The notes under the pieces are model-generated. The model had not been told where the DNA came from, did not search any database, and saw nothing but the letters and a program-made list of their open reading frames with translations. DNA of 64,000 bases, taken from Rhizobiaceae bacterium. Lineage in GTDB: Bacteria > Pseudomonadota > Alphaproteobacteria > Rhizobiales > Rhizobiaceae. Location of the stretch: assembly GCA_023953845.1 (NCBI GenBank), contig JAMLJC010000001.1, forward strand, positions 434,001-498,000. The letters run 5' to 3'. The position numbers and the translations under genes are program-made. Position 1 is the first letter of the stretch. Each line of letters begins with the position of its first letter. This document shows positions 6,689 through 17,132 of the stretch, piece after piece.

Positions 6689-8434
6689 TCAGCCGGCGGT
6701 GTTCGGCTGCCAGGCCTTGATCGTCTCGTCGAAGACCTTCTCGCCCGGCACGCCCTTTTCCATCGTGAAAAGCGCGCGACGCCCGCTCTTGTAGACGATC
6801 GGAATATCGATCCAGTTCTGCCGCCGCAGCAGGTTGAGGTTCGTCTCGATCTCGTTCTTGCTGTCGTTGAGCGCGATCAGGAAAAAGCCGTCCGCGATCT
6901 TTGCGGGAATGCCGAGCAAGGGGCTGCCGGCGTCCTGTTCCGAACCCTTGAGCGCGATGCGCAGCACGTTGTCGATGCCGCCGCCGTCGAAGCCTTCCGG
7001 CGTCAGGAAGATCATTTCGATGATGTGGCTGGCAGGCAGGGTCTTGTCCCCGTTGCGCCGGATCGTCATGCGAAGCTGGATATCCTTGCCGGGTATCGTC
7101 GCCTCGGCGCGGATGGCCGGCTCGGGCGGCAGGTCGCCGCCCGGCGACTCCTGCACTTCCGTCCAGACGATGGTGCCGGGCTCGGCCGAGCCTTGCGCGG
7201 AACTCGTGCGCTCCTCGTAGAAGATGGCGCGCTGGCCGACCGCCACCTGCTGTTGCCCCGCAGGCGCTGCGGCAGGCTGGGCCGGCGGAACGACATTTGC
7301 GGGCGCGGCAGGGTCCGGCGTCGCAGCCGGATCTGCCGGCGCAGCGGGATCGGGCGCGCTTGCTTCGGGCGGCGCAGCGGCGGGGTCTGCGGCAGGTGCG
7401 GAAGCGGCATCCACGGGTGGCGTAGCGTCTGCCGGAGCAGTCGCAGCATCGGCTGGAGGCGTCGCGTCGGCAGGCGCGACCTGATCGGAAGAGCCCCCGG
7501 ACGGCGGCAAGGTCGGCGGCTGATCGGAGGCGACCGGCGTCGTCAGCGAGGCGACGGATGTCCCTTCGCCAAAAGTCTGCTCGCCGCCCGCCGGGCCGGC
7601 ATCGACTTCCGTACCGTCGGCATTCAGCCGCTGCGTGAATTTCGGCGGGCCTGCCGGTTGCTCCTGTCCAGCCGGCGTCGCCGCATCGCTGGCCGGCGCA
7701 GCGGCGACATCGGCCGGCTGCTGCGTTTCGCCCGCCGGCGTCTCCGCAGGCTGGCTGGCCGGCGTTGTCGGCAGGGGACCGGACTGGCTCAACCCGAGCA
7801 TCTGGGTGAACTCGTCCTTGTTGAGCCAGATGCCGTATCCACCGCCGCCAATCACCGCGAGCGCGATGACCGCCGCGATGACGCCGCCATAGCTGCGGCG
7901 CCGCGGCTCCGGCTCGTCATAGTCGATATTGTCCTGGAACGGACGCTCCTCGACCGGAGCAGCTTCAATCTCGTCGTCCGGCTCTGACGAAGGCAATGGC
8001 TGCGGGGTGACGGCCTTCGGCATGGGCACCGATTTGGGCGCTTCCACACTGGCCGTGACGGGAGCGGGCTGCGCCGCCGGCTTCAAGGTCGGCGTGGCGA
8101 GCGACGGCTTCGCCGCAGGCGCGGCGGTCGCGGTCGGCTTCGTCGGCGCCAGCGGCTTCGCTTCCTTCAGCGCAGCGAAGACGTTCTCCAGTTCCTCCAG
8201 CGGGTCCTCGAAGGCGGGCTTTGCCGGCGCATATTCCGATTCGATCGTGACGATCGCGTCCTCGAGCACCTTCTTCTGCCGTTCCGCGACGGCCGGCGGC
8301 GGCGGCGGATTGAGCGCGGCGAGCTTGGCGGCGACCGTCGCACGAGCCTTGTCATAGACTTTCGTGCGAATCTCCGGAGTGGTCTCGCCGAGACCATCCA
8401 GCGTCTTCCTCAAAACAGCGACGAAATCAGCCAT
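6689..8434 (-). CDS. TolA-like membrane-anchored protein with Pro/Ala-rich linker
   Basis: A 581-residue protein of a type common in rhizobia but without known function. The cytoplasmic part (residues 1 to about 185) starts with a helical segment (MADFVAVLRKTLDGL) and a Lys/Pro/Ala-rich stretch. One transmembrane helix follows at about 190-210 (GGVIAAVIALAVIGGGGYGIWL). A long low-complexity Ala-Asp-Pro linker leads to a compact C-terminal domain (about the last 170 residues, from FYEERTSSAQG to KAWQPNTAG). The start at 8434 has AGGAA upstream. It is 60 bases downstream of the purA coding end on the same strand. The architecture suggests an envelope-spanning or anchoring role, by analogy only. 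Confidence 0.72.
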   Translation of the reverse strand: MADFVAVLRKTLDGLGETTPEIRTKVYDKARATVAAKLAALNPPPPPAVAERQKKVLEDAIVTIESEYAPAKPAFEDPLEELENVFAALKEAKPLAPTKPTATAAPAAKPSLATPTLKPAAQPAPVTASVEAPKSVPMPKAVTPQPLPSSEPDDEIEAAPVEERPFQDNIDYDEPEPRRRSYGGVIAAVIALAVIGGGGYGIWLNKDEFTQMLGLSQSGPLPTTPASQPAETPAGETQQPADVAAAPASDAATPAGQEQPAGPPKFTQRLNADGTEVDAGPAGGEQTFGEGTSVASLTTPVASDQPPTLPPSGGSSDQVAPADATPPADAATAPADATPPVDAASAPAADPAAAPPEASAPDPAAPADPAATPDPAAPANVVPPAQPAAAPAGQQQVAVGQRAIFYEERTSSAQGSAEPGTIVWTEVQESPGGDLPPEPAIRAEATIPGKDIQLRMTIRRNGDKTLPASHIIEMIFLTPEGFDGGGIDNVLRIALKGSEQDAGSPLLGIPAKIADGFFLIALNDSKNEIETNLNLLRRQNWIDIPIVYKSGRRALFTMEKGVPGEKVFDETIKAWQPNTAG

Positions 8435-8494
8435 TCGTTCCTGACCTGTCCTCCCCCGGAGCGCTTTTTCGCGGCGCTCGACGGGGCACAAAAA

Positions 8495-9793
<1,299 letters not shown>

Positions 9794-9944
9794 GAAATCT
9801 TCCCGAACAGCGCGTGCCGGATCGGGGCACGCCAAAATCACCGGCCTCTATAGCGTCAAGATCGTGCCGGCGCGACCCTTCATCGCCGCGGAAACGCGGA
9901 TTTGTCACGGTTTTCCGCCGTGCCATCCCGGCAGTTCGTCGCAC

Positions 9945-10838
9945 TCAGCCGAAGAGGTTGGGCAACAGGCCGCGTGCCCCCGCATCCACGGCGAAGAGCC
10001 CGCCCTCCTGGGGATTTGCGACGAGATGTCCTTCGCTCATCGTGAAGCGCGCCGAAGTGACATAGAGAGTCGTCAGATCGGAACCACCGAAGGCGCAGCT
10101 TGTCGGCCAGGAACAGGGCAGTTCCACCACCCGGTCGATTGCGCCGGAGGGCGAGAAACGGGCGACGCACGCGCCGCCGACGACACGGCAGTTCCAGAGA
10201 AAACCTTCGGCATCCACGCAGGAGCCATCCGGAAGGCCCCGCTCGAACCCTTCGACGAAGACACGGCGATTCGACAGCCCGCCATCCGCGCCGATGTCGA
10301 ACTGGTAGAGCGTATTGGCGGTGGTGTCGGCGGTCACGAACCGTCCGCCCGGCAGCCATCCCATCGTGTTTGTGATGCCGTATTCGTTCGGTGTCAGGCG
10401 ATGGACCGAAAAATCCGGATCGATCCGATAGTAGGCGCCCGATTTCGCGCTTTGTTCCTTGGGCGAGCCGTCGGCATCGAGATTGTTGTCCATGGTGCCG
10501 ACCCAGAACGAGCCGTCCGGCGCGACGACTCCCTCGTTCAGGCGGTTGCCCGGAAATTCCGGCTCGGGTGTTGCGACCGGCTCGAAGATGTCGCCGGGCT
10601 CCCAGAGGCAGACGTCGCGCGTCAGCCCGACGATGAAGCCGCCATCCTTGCGGCAGCCGATCGACGTCGGGAAATCCGGCGTGGGCCAGGTCTCGAAATG
10701 GCCGTCGCACGGCCGGAACATCGAGATCGACTTGCCGCCTATATCGACCCAGAAGAACGCCGCGTGGTCGGCGACCCATATCAGGCTTTCGCCGACGATG
10801 TTCTTCGCGTCGAGCACCAGTCTGGCGGTTGCCGCCAT
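9945..10838 (-). CDS. SMP-30/gluconolactonase family lactone hydrolase
   Basis: A 297-residue six-bladed beta-propeller of the SMP-30/LRE family, which hydrolyses sugar lactones with a divalent metal. Characteristic motifs are GESLIWVADHAAFFWVDIGG near the N-terminus, the metal-binding NRLNEGVVAPDGSFWVGTMD in the middle, and NTMGWLPGG and LPDGSCVDAEGFLWNC later. The start at 10838 has GGAGGG directly upstream. It is divergent from a mannonate dehydratase gene 106 bases away, which suggests both act in sugar-acid (hexuronate or aldonate) breakdown. The exact lactone cannot be told. Confidence 0.85.
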   Translation of the reverse strand: MAATARLVLDAKNIVGESLIWVADHAAFFWVDIGGKSISMFRPCDGHFETWPTPDFPTSIGCRKDGGFIVGLTRDVCLWEPGDIFEPVATPEPEFPGNRLNEGVVAPDGSFWVGTMDNNLDADGSPKEQSAKSGAYYRIDPDFSVHRLTPNEYGITNTMGWLPGGRFVTADTTANTLYQFDIGADGGLSNRRVFVEGFERGLPDGSCVDAEGFLWNCRVVGGACVARFSPSGAIDRVVELPCSWPTSCAFGGSDLTTLYVTSARFTMSEGHLVANPQEGGLFAVDAGARGLLPNLFG

Positions 10839-10944
10839 TTCCCTCCCCGTAATGTTTGCCGATGCGAGGTTGACGCGCGAGGCCACGGATACGTACACCT
10901 CACTGCGCCGGACGGTCAATTTCGCAGCCGGCCGGGAGGAACGA

Positions 10945-12147
10945 ATGGAACAGACCTGGCGCTGGTTCGGCCCCAAGGATGCGGCCACGCTTGCCCATGC
11001 AAGGCAGGCCGGCGCGACGGGCATCGTGACCGCCCTCCACGACATCCCCTACGGCGAGATCTGGCCCATCGAGGCGATCCGGCAGCGCAAGGCCGAGATA
11101 GAGGAGGCCGATCCGTCGCTCGGCCTGCGCTGGAGCGTGGTGGAGAGCGTGCCGGTGCACGACCATATCAAGAGCGGCCACGGCGATCTGAAGACGCTCT
11201 ATGCCAACTTCGCCCAGACGCTGCGCAATCTCGGTGCGTGCGGCATCCGCACCGTCTGCTACAATTTCATGCTGGTGCTGGACTGGACCCGCACCGATCT
11301 CGCCGTACCCCTTCCCGGCGGCGGACGGGCGCTGAAGTTCAACATCCACGAGGTCGCGGCCTTCGATTGCCACATCCTCAAGCGCCAAGGCGCCGAACGC
11401 GACTATGCCCCCGCCGTGCTGCAACGCGCGAGCCGCTGGATGGACGAGACGCCGGAGGCCGCGAAAGCCGGCCTTCTCGCCAACATCATGGCCGGCCTTC
11501 CCGGCGCCTTCAAACGCTATGGCGTGGAGGAGCTGCGCGACGTGATCGCCGAGCAATCGCGGATGACGCACGAGCGGCTGCGGGCAAATCTTGTGCAGTT
11601 CCTCGAAAACGTCCTGCCGGCCGCCGAGGAAGCCGGCGTCTCCATGTGCATCCATCCGGACGACCCGCCGCGCGACATTATGGGGCTAAGCCGCATCGTC
11701 AGGAATGCCGAAGACATCGCCTTCATCCTCGACGCGGTGCCGTCGCCGAACAGCGGCCTGACCCTGTGTTCCGGTTCGCTCGGCGCCAATCCCGAGAACG
11801 ACGTGGCCGCGATCGCCGGGCGCTTCGCAGCCAGGATATTCTTCGCCCACCTGCGCAACGTCTCGAAGGAAGCCGACGGCTCGTTCATGGAGGCAGAGCA
11901 TCTTGGCGGCGATGTGGACATGGTGGCGGTGATCGACGTGCTGCTCAACGAGGAAAGGCGGCGCAGAAAGGACGGCTTGCCACGGTCTCTCATCCCCTTC
12001 CGCCCGGATCACGGCCACGAGCTCATAGACGACGTGACGCGCGCCACTCATCCCGGCTATCCGGTCATCGGGCGCTTGCGCGGTCTGGCGGAACTGCGCG
12101 GCGTCATGACCGCCCTTGAACGGAACAAGGTGGCGGCTACGGGCTGA
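10945..12147 (+). CDS. uxuA: mannonate dehydratase
   Basis: A 400-residue enzyme dehydrating D-mannonate to 2-keto-3-deoxygluconate in glucuronate catabolism. It opens MEQTWRWFGPKDAATLAHAR and carries the UxuA motifs NIMAGLPGAFKRY, MCIHPDDPPRDIMGLSRIV, CSGSLGANPEND and FRPDHGHE, with the His/Asp/Cys ligands of the divalent metal. Full length. GGGAGGA lies six bases before the ATG. No other uxu or kdg gene and no dedicated transporter is visible beside it, apart from the divergent SMP-30 gene. Confidence 0.95.
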   Translation: MEQTWRWFGPKDAATLAHARQAGATGIVTALHDIPYGEIWPIEAIRQRKAEIEEADPSLGLRWSVVESVPVHDHIKSGHGDLKTLYANFAQTLRNLGACGIRTVCYNFMLVLDWTRTDLAVPLPGGGRALKFNIHEVAAFDCHILKRQGAERDYAPAVLQRASRWMDETPEAAKAGLLANIMAGLPGAFKRYGVEELRDVIAEQSRMTHERLRANLVQFLENVLPAAEEAGVSMCIHPDDPPRDIMGLSRIVRNAEDIAFILDAVPSPNSGLTLCSGSLGANPENDVAAIAGRFAARIFFAHLRNVSKEADGSFMEAEHLGGDVDMVAVIDVLLNEERRRRKDGLPRSLIPFRPDHGHELIDDVTRATHPGYPVIGRLRGLAELRGVMTALERNKVAATG

Positions 12148-12180
12148 GCAGATCAAACTGCCGGCCGGGACGCAGGCCAT

Positions 12181-12211
12181 GAAAAAGGCCGGCGTGTCGC
12201 CACGCCGGCCT
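12181..12211 (-). terminator. Rho-independent terminator of the PRC-barrel gene
   Basis: An 11-base perfect stem AGGCCGGCGTG / CACGCCGGCCT (12186-12196, 12201-12211) with loop TCGC. Read on the minus strand it is followed by TTTTTC, so it ends the PRC-barrel transcript. It can also act weakly on the convergent uxuA transcript. Confidence 0.85.
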
Positions 12212-12230
12212 GTATTCAAGAACCGGGAAA

Positions 12231-13247
12231 TTACCGGATCATCATGCGCTGGGTGTCGCGCTGCTCTGCCCAGGTGCTCTTGTCATAAGCGGGCTGCGCC
12301 TCGAGCTGTTCCTTGGTCATGTTCGTGTAAAGGTACTTGTTGCCGTCCTTGTCGGTCATGAAGGAGAGGTTGTCCATGCCGACGGCCACTTCCTTCTCGC
12401 CCATGCCAAGGAAGCCACCGACATCGATGATGATCGAGTCGACCTTGCCGTCCTGGCTGACAACGACGTCGCCGATCTCGCCGACATTGGCGTCGTCGGC
12501 ACCGTAGACCGTCGTGCCGACCAGATCCTCGGCGCGCACGGCCGCGGTGTCGAACGGCGACAGCGTCGACTTGTCGATAGCGGCAGTCGACATTGTGTCG
12601 GTCGTCGCTGCATTGTCATTCGCGGCAGGTGCCTGTGCCGTCTCATCGGCAGGCATCGCCGGATCGCTGGCTGCGGGGGCCTCGGCTGCCTGATCAGCAG
12701 GAGCCGCCGGAGCAGGCGCCGCAGCTGTCTCGTCAGCGGGTGCTGCCGGGGCCGGCGCCGTGGCTGTCTGGTCCGCGGGCGCCATGGTGGCATCCGTCGC
12801 CGCTGCCGGCGGGGCGGGGTCATACGGACGACGGTCGAAGTCCGGCAGGCCCTCCAGCGCCTCCTTCGAGGTCGGGATCACGATCCAGCGATCACCGTTC
12901 TGTTCGGCCCAGCTGATCTCCTTGTATTCGAGCGCGACGTTTTTCTGTCCGATGCCAAGAAAACCGCCCACACCGACGACCACGGCCTGAATCGAGCCGT
13001 CCTCGCCGATCACCAGATCGTTGACGGAACCGATATTCTGGGCCTGTTCTCCGGTGCCGTCGTAAACCGTCTCACCGATCATATTGGTCGCCAGATAACC
13101 CGACGAAGGCTGAACGGCGGCCGGCACGCCTGTTGCGGGTTCGGTCGCGGCAGGAGCGGCAGGGGCCGGCTGCGTGGCCTCCTGAGCCATAGCGCCGGTG
13201 GTGAGCAGGGTGGCGACTGCCGTCGTAGCCAAAAGAGTGCGGATCAT
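12231..13247 (-). CDS. exported protein with two PRC-barrel domains
   Basis: A 338-residue secreted or periplasmic protein. Signal peptide at residues 1-22 (MIRTLLATTAVATLLTTGAM, then AQ). Two PRC-barrel domains, at about 55-120 (GETVYDGTGEQAQNIGSVND, then VVGVGGFLGIGQKNVAL) and about 255-320 (GTTVYGADDANVGEIGDVVV, then IIDVGGFLGMGEKEVAV), flank an Ala/Pro/Asp low-complexity linker. The start at 13247 has AGGAG nine bases upstream. A perfect EcfG-type promoter lies 90 bases upstream, and a strong terminator follows, so it is a single-gene stress unit. Such proteins are commonly induced by general stress in rhizobia; the molecular role is not known. Confidence 0.85.
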   Translation of the reverse strand: MIRTLLATTAVATLLTTGAMAQEATQPAPAAPAATEPATGVPAAVQPSSGYLATNMIGETVYDGTGEQAQNIGSVNDLVIGEDGSIQAVVVGVGGFLGIGQKNVALEYKEISWAEQNGDRWIVIPTSKEALEGLPDFDRRPYDPAPPAAATDATMAPADQTATAPAPAAPADETAAAPAPAAPADQAAEAPAASDPAMPADETAQAPAANDNAATTDTMSTAAIDKSTLSPFDTAAVRAEDLVGTTVYGADDANVGEIGDVVVSQDGKVDSIIIDVGGFLGMGEKEVAVGMDNLSFMTDKDGNKYLYTNMTKEQLEAQPAYDKSTWAEQRDTQRMMIR

Positions 13248-13336
13248 GGTAATCGTCTCCTCGTGCGTGATCTCTTCATGTACGCCGCGCCGGTTCCCAC
13301 CTTCCAAGTCGAGCCGGCGCGGCCTCGCCATCACAC

Positions 13337-13361
13337 AACGCCTTGATACGGTAGTGGTTCC
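13337..13361 (-). promoter_or_regulatory. EcfG-type stress promoter for the PRC-barrel gene
   Basis: On the minus strand GGAAC (13361-13357), exactly 16 bases, then CGTT (13340-13337): a perfect match to the alphaproteobacterial general-stress consensus GGAAC-N16/17-CGTT. It lies 90 bases upstream of the start at 13247. Confidence 0.8.
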
Positions 13362-13395
13362 GCAGACAAAGGCTGCCGGGCCGTCCCGACATATC

Positions 13396-13420
13396 GGAAC
13401 CAATCCGGCGCGTCCGCGTT
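13396..13420 (+). promoter_or_regulatory. EcfG-type stress promoter for the diacylglycerol-kinase-like gene
   Basis: GGAAC (13396-13400), exactly 16 bases, then CGTT (13417-13420): a perfect match to the EcfG consensus, 34 bases before the start at 13454. It is back to back with the perfect promoter at 13337-13361 on the other strand. Confidence 0.8.
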
Positions 13421-13453
13421 ACACGGCGCAGCCCGCATCCGGGCGGGCGGGAG

Positions 13454-14419
13454 TTGGATGAGGGTGTGTTGCGTTTCCACACGGTTCTCAACAGCGACGG
13501 GGGCACCCTTCGCACCACGGATTTGAAAGCGCTCACGGATCGCATCGCCAGGACGTTGGCGGAACACGACCATTCGGTTTCCTTCGAGGTGGTGTCGGGC
13601 GAGGAAGTGGTGACCGCGCTGGAACGCGCCGCCCGTGCCCGCAAGGTCGACGTGGTCATGGCGGGCGGCGGGGACGGCACCATTTCAGCCGCCGCCGCAG
13701 CGCTGATGGGCAAGAAGAAGGCGCTCGCCGTCCTGCCCGCCGGAACCATGAATCTCTTTGCACGCGGATTGGGAATTCCCCTGTCGCTGGACAAGGCGAT
13801 CGAGGCTTTCGCGACCGGCGAGGCGAAGGCCGTCGACACGGCAACGGCCAACGGCCGTCCGTTCGTGCACCAGTTTTCGATCGGCATGCATGCGAAAATG
13901 GTGCATTTGAGATCGAAGATGGAATTCGGGTCGCGATGGGGAAAGATGGGCGCCTCGGCACGCGCGGCCTATGCAACCCTGATGACCCCGCCTTCCCTGC
14001 GGGTCGGACTGAAATTCCGCGACGTGGAGCTGACCACCAGGACGACAGGGATCGGGATAACCAACAATCTCTTCGGCGAGGGCACATTGCCTTACGCGCA
14101 TGATCCGGCCGGCGGCACGTTGGGTGTCTATATTACCGTGGCGCGGCAGCGCGGGGAACTATTGAGATTCATTGCGAAGCTCGCCCGCGGCAAATGGCGC
14201 GACAACGAACAGGTGGAAGTTCACGAGGCGGAGGAAGCGGTTCTTACAATCCTTTCCAAGCGTTTCCGCCACAGTTGCGTCATCGACGGAGAATTGATGA
14301 AGCTCGACCGGGAAACGACCCTGAAAATCCACCCCTCTTCGCTCAACGTATGGGTGCCCAGGACCGAGGGCACCGAAAGACCGGAATCGGGCAGGCGAAA
14401 AAATGCCGTTCGCGCCTAG
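13454..14419 (+). CDS. diacylglycerol/sphingosine kinase family lipid kinase
   Basis: A 321-residue member of the DAGK catalytic superfamily (YegS/LCB5-like), which phosphorylates lipid alcohols using ATP. The glycine-rich nucleotide loop MAGGGDGTISAAAAAL (about residues 71-86) and the downstream VLPAGTMNLFARGLGIP motif are diagnostic. The C-terminal part contains SCVIDGELM, the usual second-domain signature. The start is uncertain: TTG at 13454 gives the longest sensible protein, GTG at 13466 is an alternative, and neither has a well-spaced ribosome site. A perfect EcfG-type promoter just upstream places it in the general stress regulon. Confidence 0.82.
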   Translation: MDEGVLRFHTVLNSDGGTLRTTDLKALTDRIARTLAEHDHSVSFEVVSGEEVVTALERAARARKVDVVMAGGGDGTISAAAAALMGKKKALAVLPAGTMNLFARGLGIPLSLDKAIEAFATGEAKAVDTATANGRPFVHQFSIGMHAKMVHLRSKMEFGSRWGKMGASARAAYATLMTPPSLRVGLKFRDVELTTRTTGIGITNNLFGEGTLPYAHDPAGGTLGVYITVARQRGELLRFIAKLARGKWRDNEQVEVHEAEEAVLTILSKRFRHSCVIDGELMKLDRETTLKIHPSSLNVWVPRTEGTERPESGRRKNAVRA

Positions 14420-14592
14420 TTCGTGGTGGTCGACTGCGTCGCGGCCGGCGTCTGATCGGTATCGGGCGCGAGGGTCTCGGCGGCGTACCAGGCTATCATG
14501 GCAAGGAGCAGCCCGCCGACCAGGATTGCGAGGACATGCCAGCCCCACCTGCCCTGTCGCGCCTTTTCGGGTTCGATCGTCTTCTGCACCAT
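14416..14592 (-). CDS. small single-pass membrane protein
   Basis: A 58-residue protein: basic N-terminus (MVQKTIEPEKARQGRWGWHV), one transmembrane helix at about 20-40 (LAILVGGLLLAMIAWYAAE), and a Thr/Ala-rich tail ending QSTTTN. The stop overlaps the end of the convergent lipid-kinase gene by four bases. Upstream on the minus strand is GGAAC-N16-CATT (14657-14633), one base off the EcfG consensus. The short length and weak ribosome site keep confidence moderate; function unknown. Confidence 0.6.
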   Translation of the reverse strand: MVQKTIEPEKARQGRWGWHVLAILVGGLLLAMIAWYAAETLAPDTDQTPAATQSTTTN

Positions 14593-14692
14593 CGTCTTCT
14601 CGCATTCTGCCGGAATTGAGCAACGTTTGGGAAATGTCTCGGTCCGATGTTTGTTCCGCCAGCGGCAGGCGGCTTCTGTTCGGGGACGCGGG

Positions 14693-16219
14693 ATGGCTTT
14701 CGCCCAGCTAGAGGAACTGTTGGCTATAACCGGACTTCCAGCCGAAATCGCGCAGTTGCTCGCCGACCCCGAACATCGGGCCGCTTTGGGCAAGTTCAGG
14801 CTGCCGCGCTGCGATCCCGATATCGACAAGCTTGTCGATCTCGCATCCGCCGTGTTCGCAGCGCCCGTCACGCTTGTCAGTCTGGCAGATATGGAAAGCC
14901 GATGGGAAACATCCCGCACCGGCGTGGACGACACCACCGACATGCGCGTTCACGCCATGCTGACAGCGCTTGCAGTGGTTGCCCCGGATGGCGTCTTCGC
15001 CAGCGCGGATGCGCGAACGGAACCGGGACTGGCGGCGGTGGCGATGGCCGGAACCGGCTTTTGCGCCGCCGCGGCTCTGACATTCGACGGGGCCAGGGTG
15101 GGCGCACTGTGCGTCGTCGCGCCCGAACCAAGGCCTCCCGATGCGTTTCGGCTCGATCGGCTTGCGAACTTCGCCGCACTGGCATCCAGCCTGCTTGCCC
15201 TGAAGGACAGCGAGCAGCGGGGGAGCGTGGCGGCGCTCGCCCTGACCCGCGTGGAAAAACGCCACCAACTCGCGCTGGAAGCGGCGACGATCGCAAGCTG
15301 GATGTGGGACGTGAAGACCGACATGGTCGAGTGCGATCCGCTTCTGCCACAGTTGTTCAATCTGCGGCCCGGCACGCGGCTGCGCGCCCGAAAACTCTTT
15401 TTCGCGATCGATCGGCGCGATCTGAGGCAGACCACGCGTGAACTCGATGCCGCTCTGGCGACCGGGGCCGATTATTCCGGAGAGTATCGCATACGCGGCG
15501 CCAGCCCGCCGCGCTGGGTATCGACGCGCGGCCGGGTCATCGAGCGCGACGGCGAAGGAAAGCCCTCGCTCGTCATCGGCGTGAGCTACGACGTCACGCG
15601 CCGCCGCTCCACCGAGGAAAGCCAGCACACGCTGCTCCGCGAGTTGAACCACCGCGTCAAGAACACGCTGGCGACCGTGCAGGCTCTGGCCTCGCAGACG
15701 GCCCGGCACACCCGGCAGCCCGAAGAGTTCGTCGAGGCTTTCAGCGCCCGCCTGCAGAGCCTCGGGCGCGCTCACGGCCTGCTGTCCGACCACGAATGGC
15801 GTGGCATTTCGCTCCGGGATCTGGTCCGGCTCCAGACCCTGCCCTTCGACGACGTGCGGTCGTCCCGGTTCAACGTTGTCGGTCCCATGGTGTGGCTGAC
15901 GCCGGATCAGGCGCTGGCGCTCGGCGTCATGCTGCATGAACTGGCGAGCAACGCGGCCCGCCACGGGGCGCTTTCCGTGCCCGGAGGCGCCGTGGACATC
16001 TCCGCTGCCATGGACGGCCAGAACGACATGCAGCGCATCGTGCTCGTCTGGCAGGAGCGCGGAGGCCCTGTTGTCGCCGCGCCCGGCCGCGTGGGCTTCG
16101 GCTCACTCCTCATCAGGCGCAGTCTCGACAAGCTGCTGAAGAGCAGCGTGAAGCATGAATTCCGCCCGGACGGCGTCAGGGTCGAGGTGACGCTGCCGTT
16201 CGAAGCGTCTGCACTGTGA
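14693..16219 (+). CDS. soluble HWE-family sensor histidine kinase (GAF-PAS)
   Basis: A 508-residue cytoplasmic kinase with no transmembrane segment. An N-terminal GAF domain (about residues 20-160) is followed by a PAS domain with PAC motif (about 190-305, YSGEYRIRGASPPRWVSTRG) and the HWE/HisKA_2 core: the phospho-acceptor His320 in LNHRVKNTLATVQALASQT, the N-box LHELASNAARHGAL, and GFGSLLIRRSLDKLL. HWE and HisKA_2 kinases are the usual PhyR activators in alphaproteobacteria, and this gene sits 2.3 kb from phyR; that link is inference. The ATG at 14693 fits the GAF start and has GGGGA upstream. Confidence 0.88.
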   Translation: MAFAQLEELLAITGLPAEIAQLLADPEHRAALGKFRLPRCDPDIDKLVDLASAVFAAPVTLVSLADMESRWETSRTGVDDTTDMRVHAMLTALAVVAPDGVFASADARTEPGLAAVAMAGTGFCAAAALTFDGARVGALCVVAPEPRPPDAFRLDRLANFAALASSLLALKDSEQRGSVAALALTRVEKRHQLALEAATIASWMWDVKTDMVECDPLLPQLFNLRPGTRLRARKLFFAIDRRDLRQTTRELDAALATGADYSGEYRIRGASPPRWVSTRGRVIERDGEGKPSLVIGVSYDVTRRRSTEESQHTLLRELNHRVKNTLATVQALASQTARHTRQPEEFVEAFSARLQSLGRAHGLLSDHEWRGISLRDLVRLQTLPFDDVRSSRFNVVGPMVWLTPDQALALGVMLHELASNAARHGALSVPGGAVDISAAMDGQNDMQRIVLVWQERGGPVVAAPGRVGFGSLLIRRSLDKLLKSSVKHEFRPDGVRVEVTLPFEASAL

Positions 16220-16233
16220 GAAGGCGGCAGTGC

Positions 16234-16995
16234 TCAGATCAGGGGGCGCGTCCGTTCGCCGAGACCTCTCCATCGCGCGACGGCGGCCAGGGCATCGACG
16301 TCGAGAACCTGGCACGCGCCATCCCGCCATGCGATCAGATGACGGTCCGCGAGTTTCTTCATCGTGCGATTCGTATGCACGAGGGAAAGGCCGAGTGTAT
16401 CGGCGACATGCTGCTGCGTGATCGGAATGCGCACCGGTTCATCGGGCCGCGCCCCGAGCAGACGCGCCCGCGCCGACAGGAAAGCGAGGATGTAGGCTGC
16501 ACGCTCGACCGCGCTGCGGCGGCCAACGCTCAACAGGTTTTCGTCCAGCATCTGCTCCTCGCGCGACGCCAGCCATGTCACGTCGAAGGCAAGGCCGGGA
16601 AAGCGCACATAGAGTTCGCGCAGGCGCTCCCGGTCGAAGGTGCAGAGCACCATGGGCGATAGCGCATCGACGGAATGCTCCATCTCTCCGACAAGGCTCG
16701 CCTGCAACCCGATGAGATCTCCGGGCAGGATGTAATTCAGGATCTGCCGCCTGCCGTCCGACATCAGCTTGTAGCGGAAGCCCCATCCTTGCAGCACCGT
16801 ATGGAGATGGGCGCTGCGACTGCCCTCGTGCAGGATGGTCGAACCGCGTTCGACCACCAGTTCCCCGCGCTTGAATCCGCTGACGAAGGCGAGTTCGTCA
16901 GGCTCGAAGTTGCGAAATACCGGACGCGGTCTCAACGGGCAGTTGACGCAAGGCGTTGTCTTGCCGACCGCACGCTTGGCAGTCTCTTCCGCCAT
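16234..16995 (-). CDS. Crp/Fnr-family transcriptional regulator
   Basis: A 253-residue regulator with a cyclic-nucleotide-type sensor domain (about residues 30-150, GSTILHEGSRSAHLHTVLQG and LPGDLIGLQA) and a C-terminal Crp-type helix-turn-helix (about 190-230, ITQQHVADTLGLSLVHTNRT). The N-terminus holds a Cys pair, C16-V-N-C19, followed by PLR, as in a widespread alphaproteobacterial Crp/Fnr subgroup; with only two such cysteines it is not a canonical 4Fe-4S Fnr. GGGGA precedes the ATG at 16995. It is convergent with the HWE kinase and divergent from the receiver protein gene. Confidence 0.87.
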   Translation of the reverse strand: MAEETAKRAVGKTTPCVNCPLRPRPVFRNFEPDELAFVSGFKRGELVVERGSTILHEGSRSAHLHTVLQGWGFRYKLMSDGRRQILNYILPGDLIGLQASLVGEMEHSVDALSPMVLCTFDRERLRELYVRFPGLAFDVTWLASREEQMLDENLLSVGRRSAVERAAYILAFLSARARLLGARPDEPVRIPITQQHVADTLGLSLVHTNRTMKKLADRHLIAWRDGACQVLDVDALAAVARWRGLGERTRPLI

Positions 16996-17132
16996 TGACG
17001 TTCCCCTCAGCGACGCGCATCGTCGCACCGGCAGGGTTGCAGCAGACTTCCCGCCTGCTGGCTATGTCTTTTTTAAATGACTTTTCGCCTCGGCGCATCC
17101 AAACGTGCGTCGTTGCCGCTTCGGAGTTTTCA

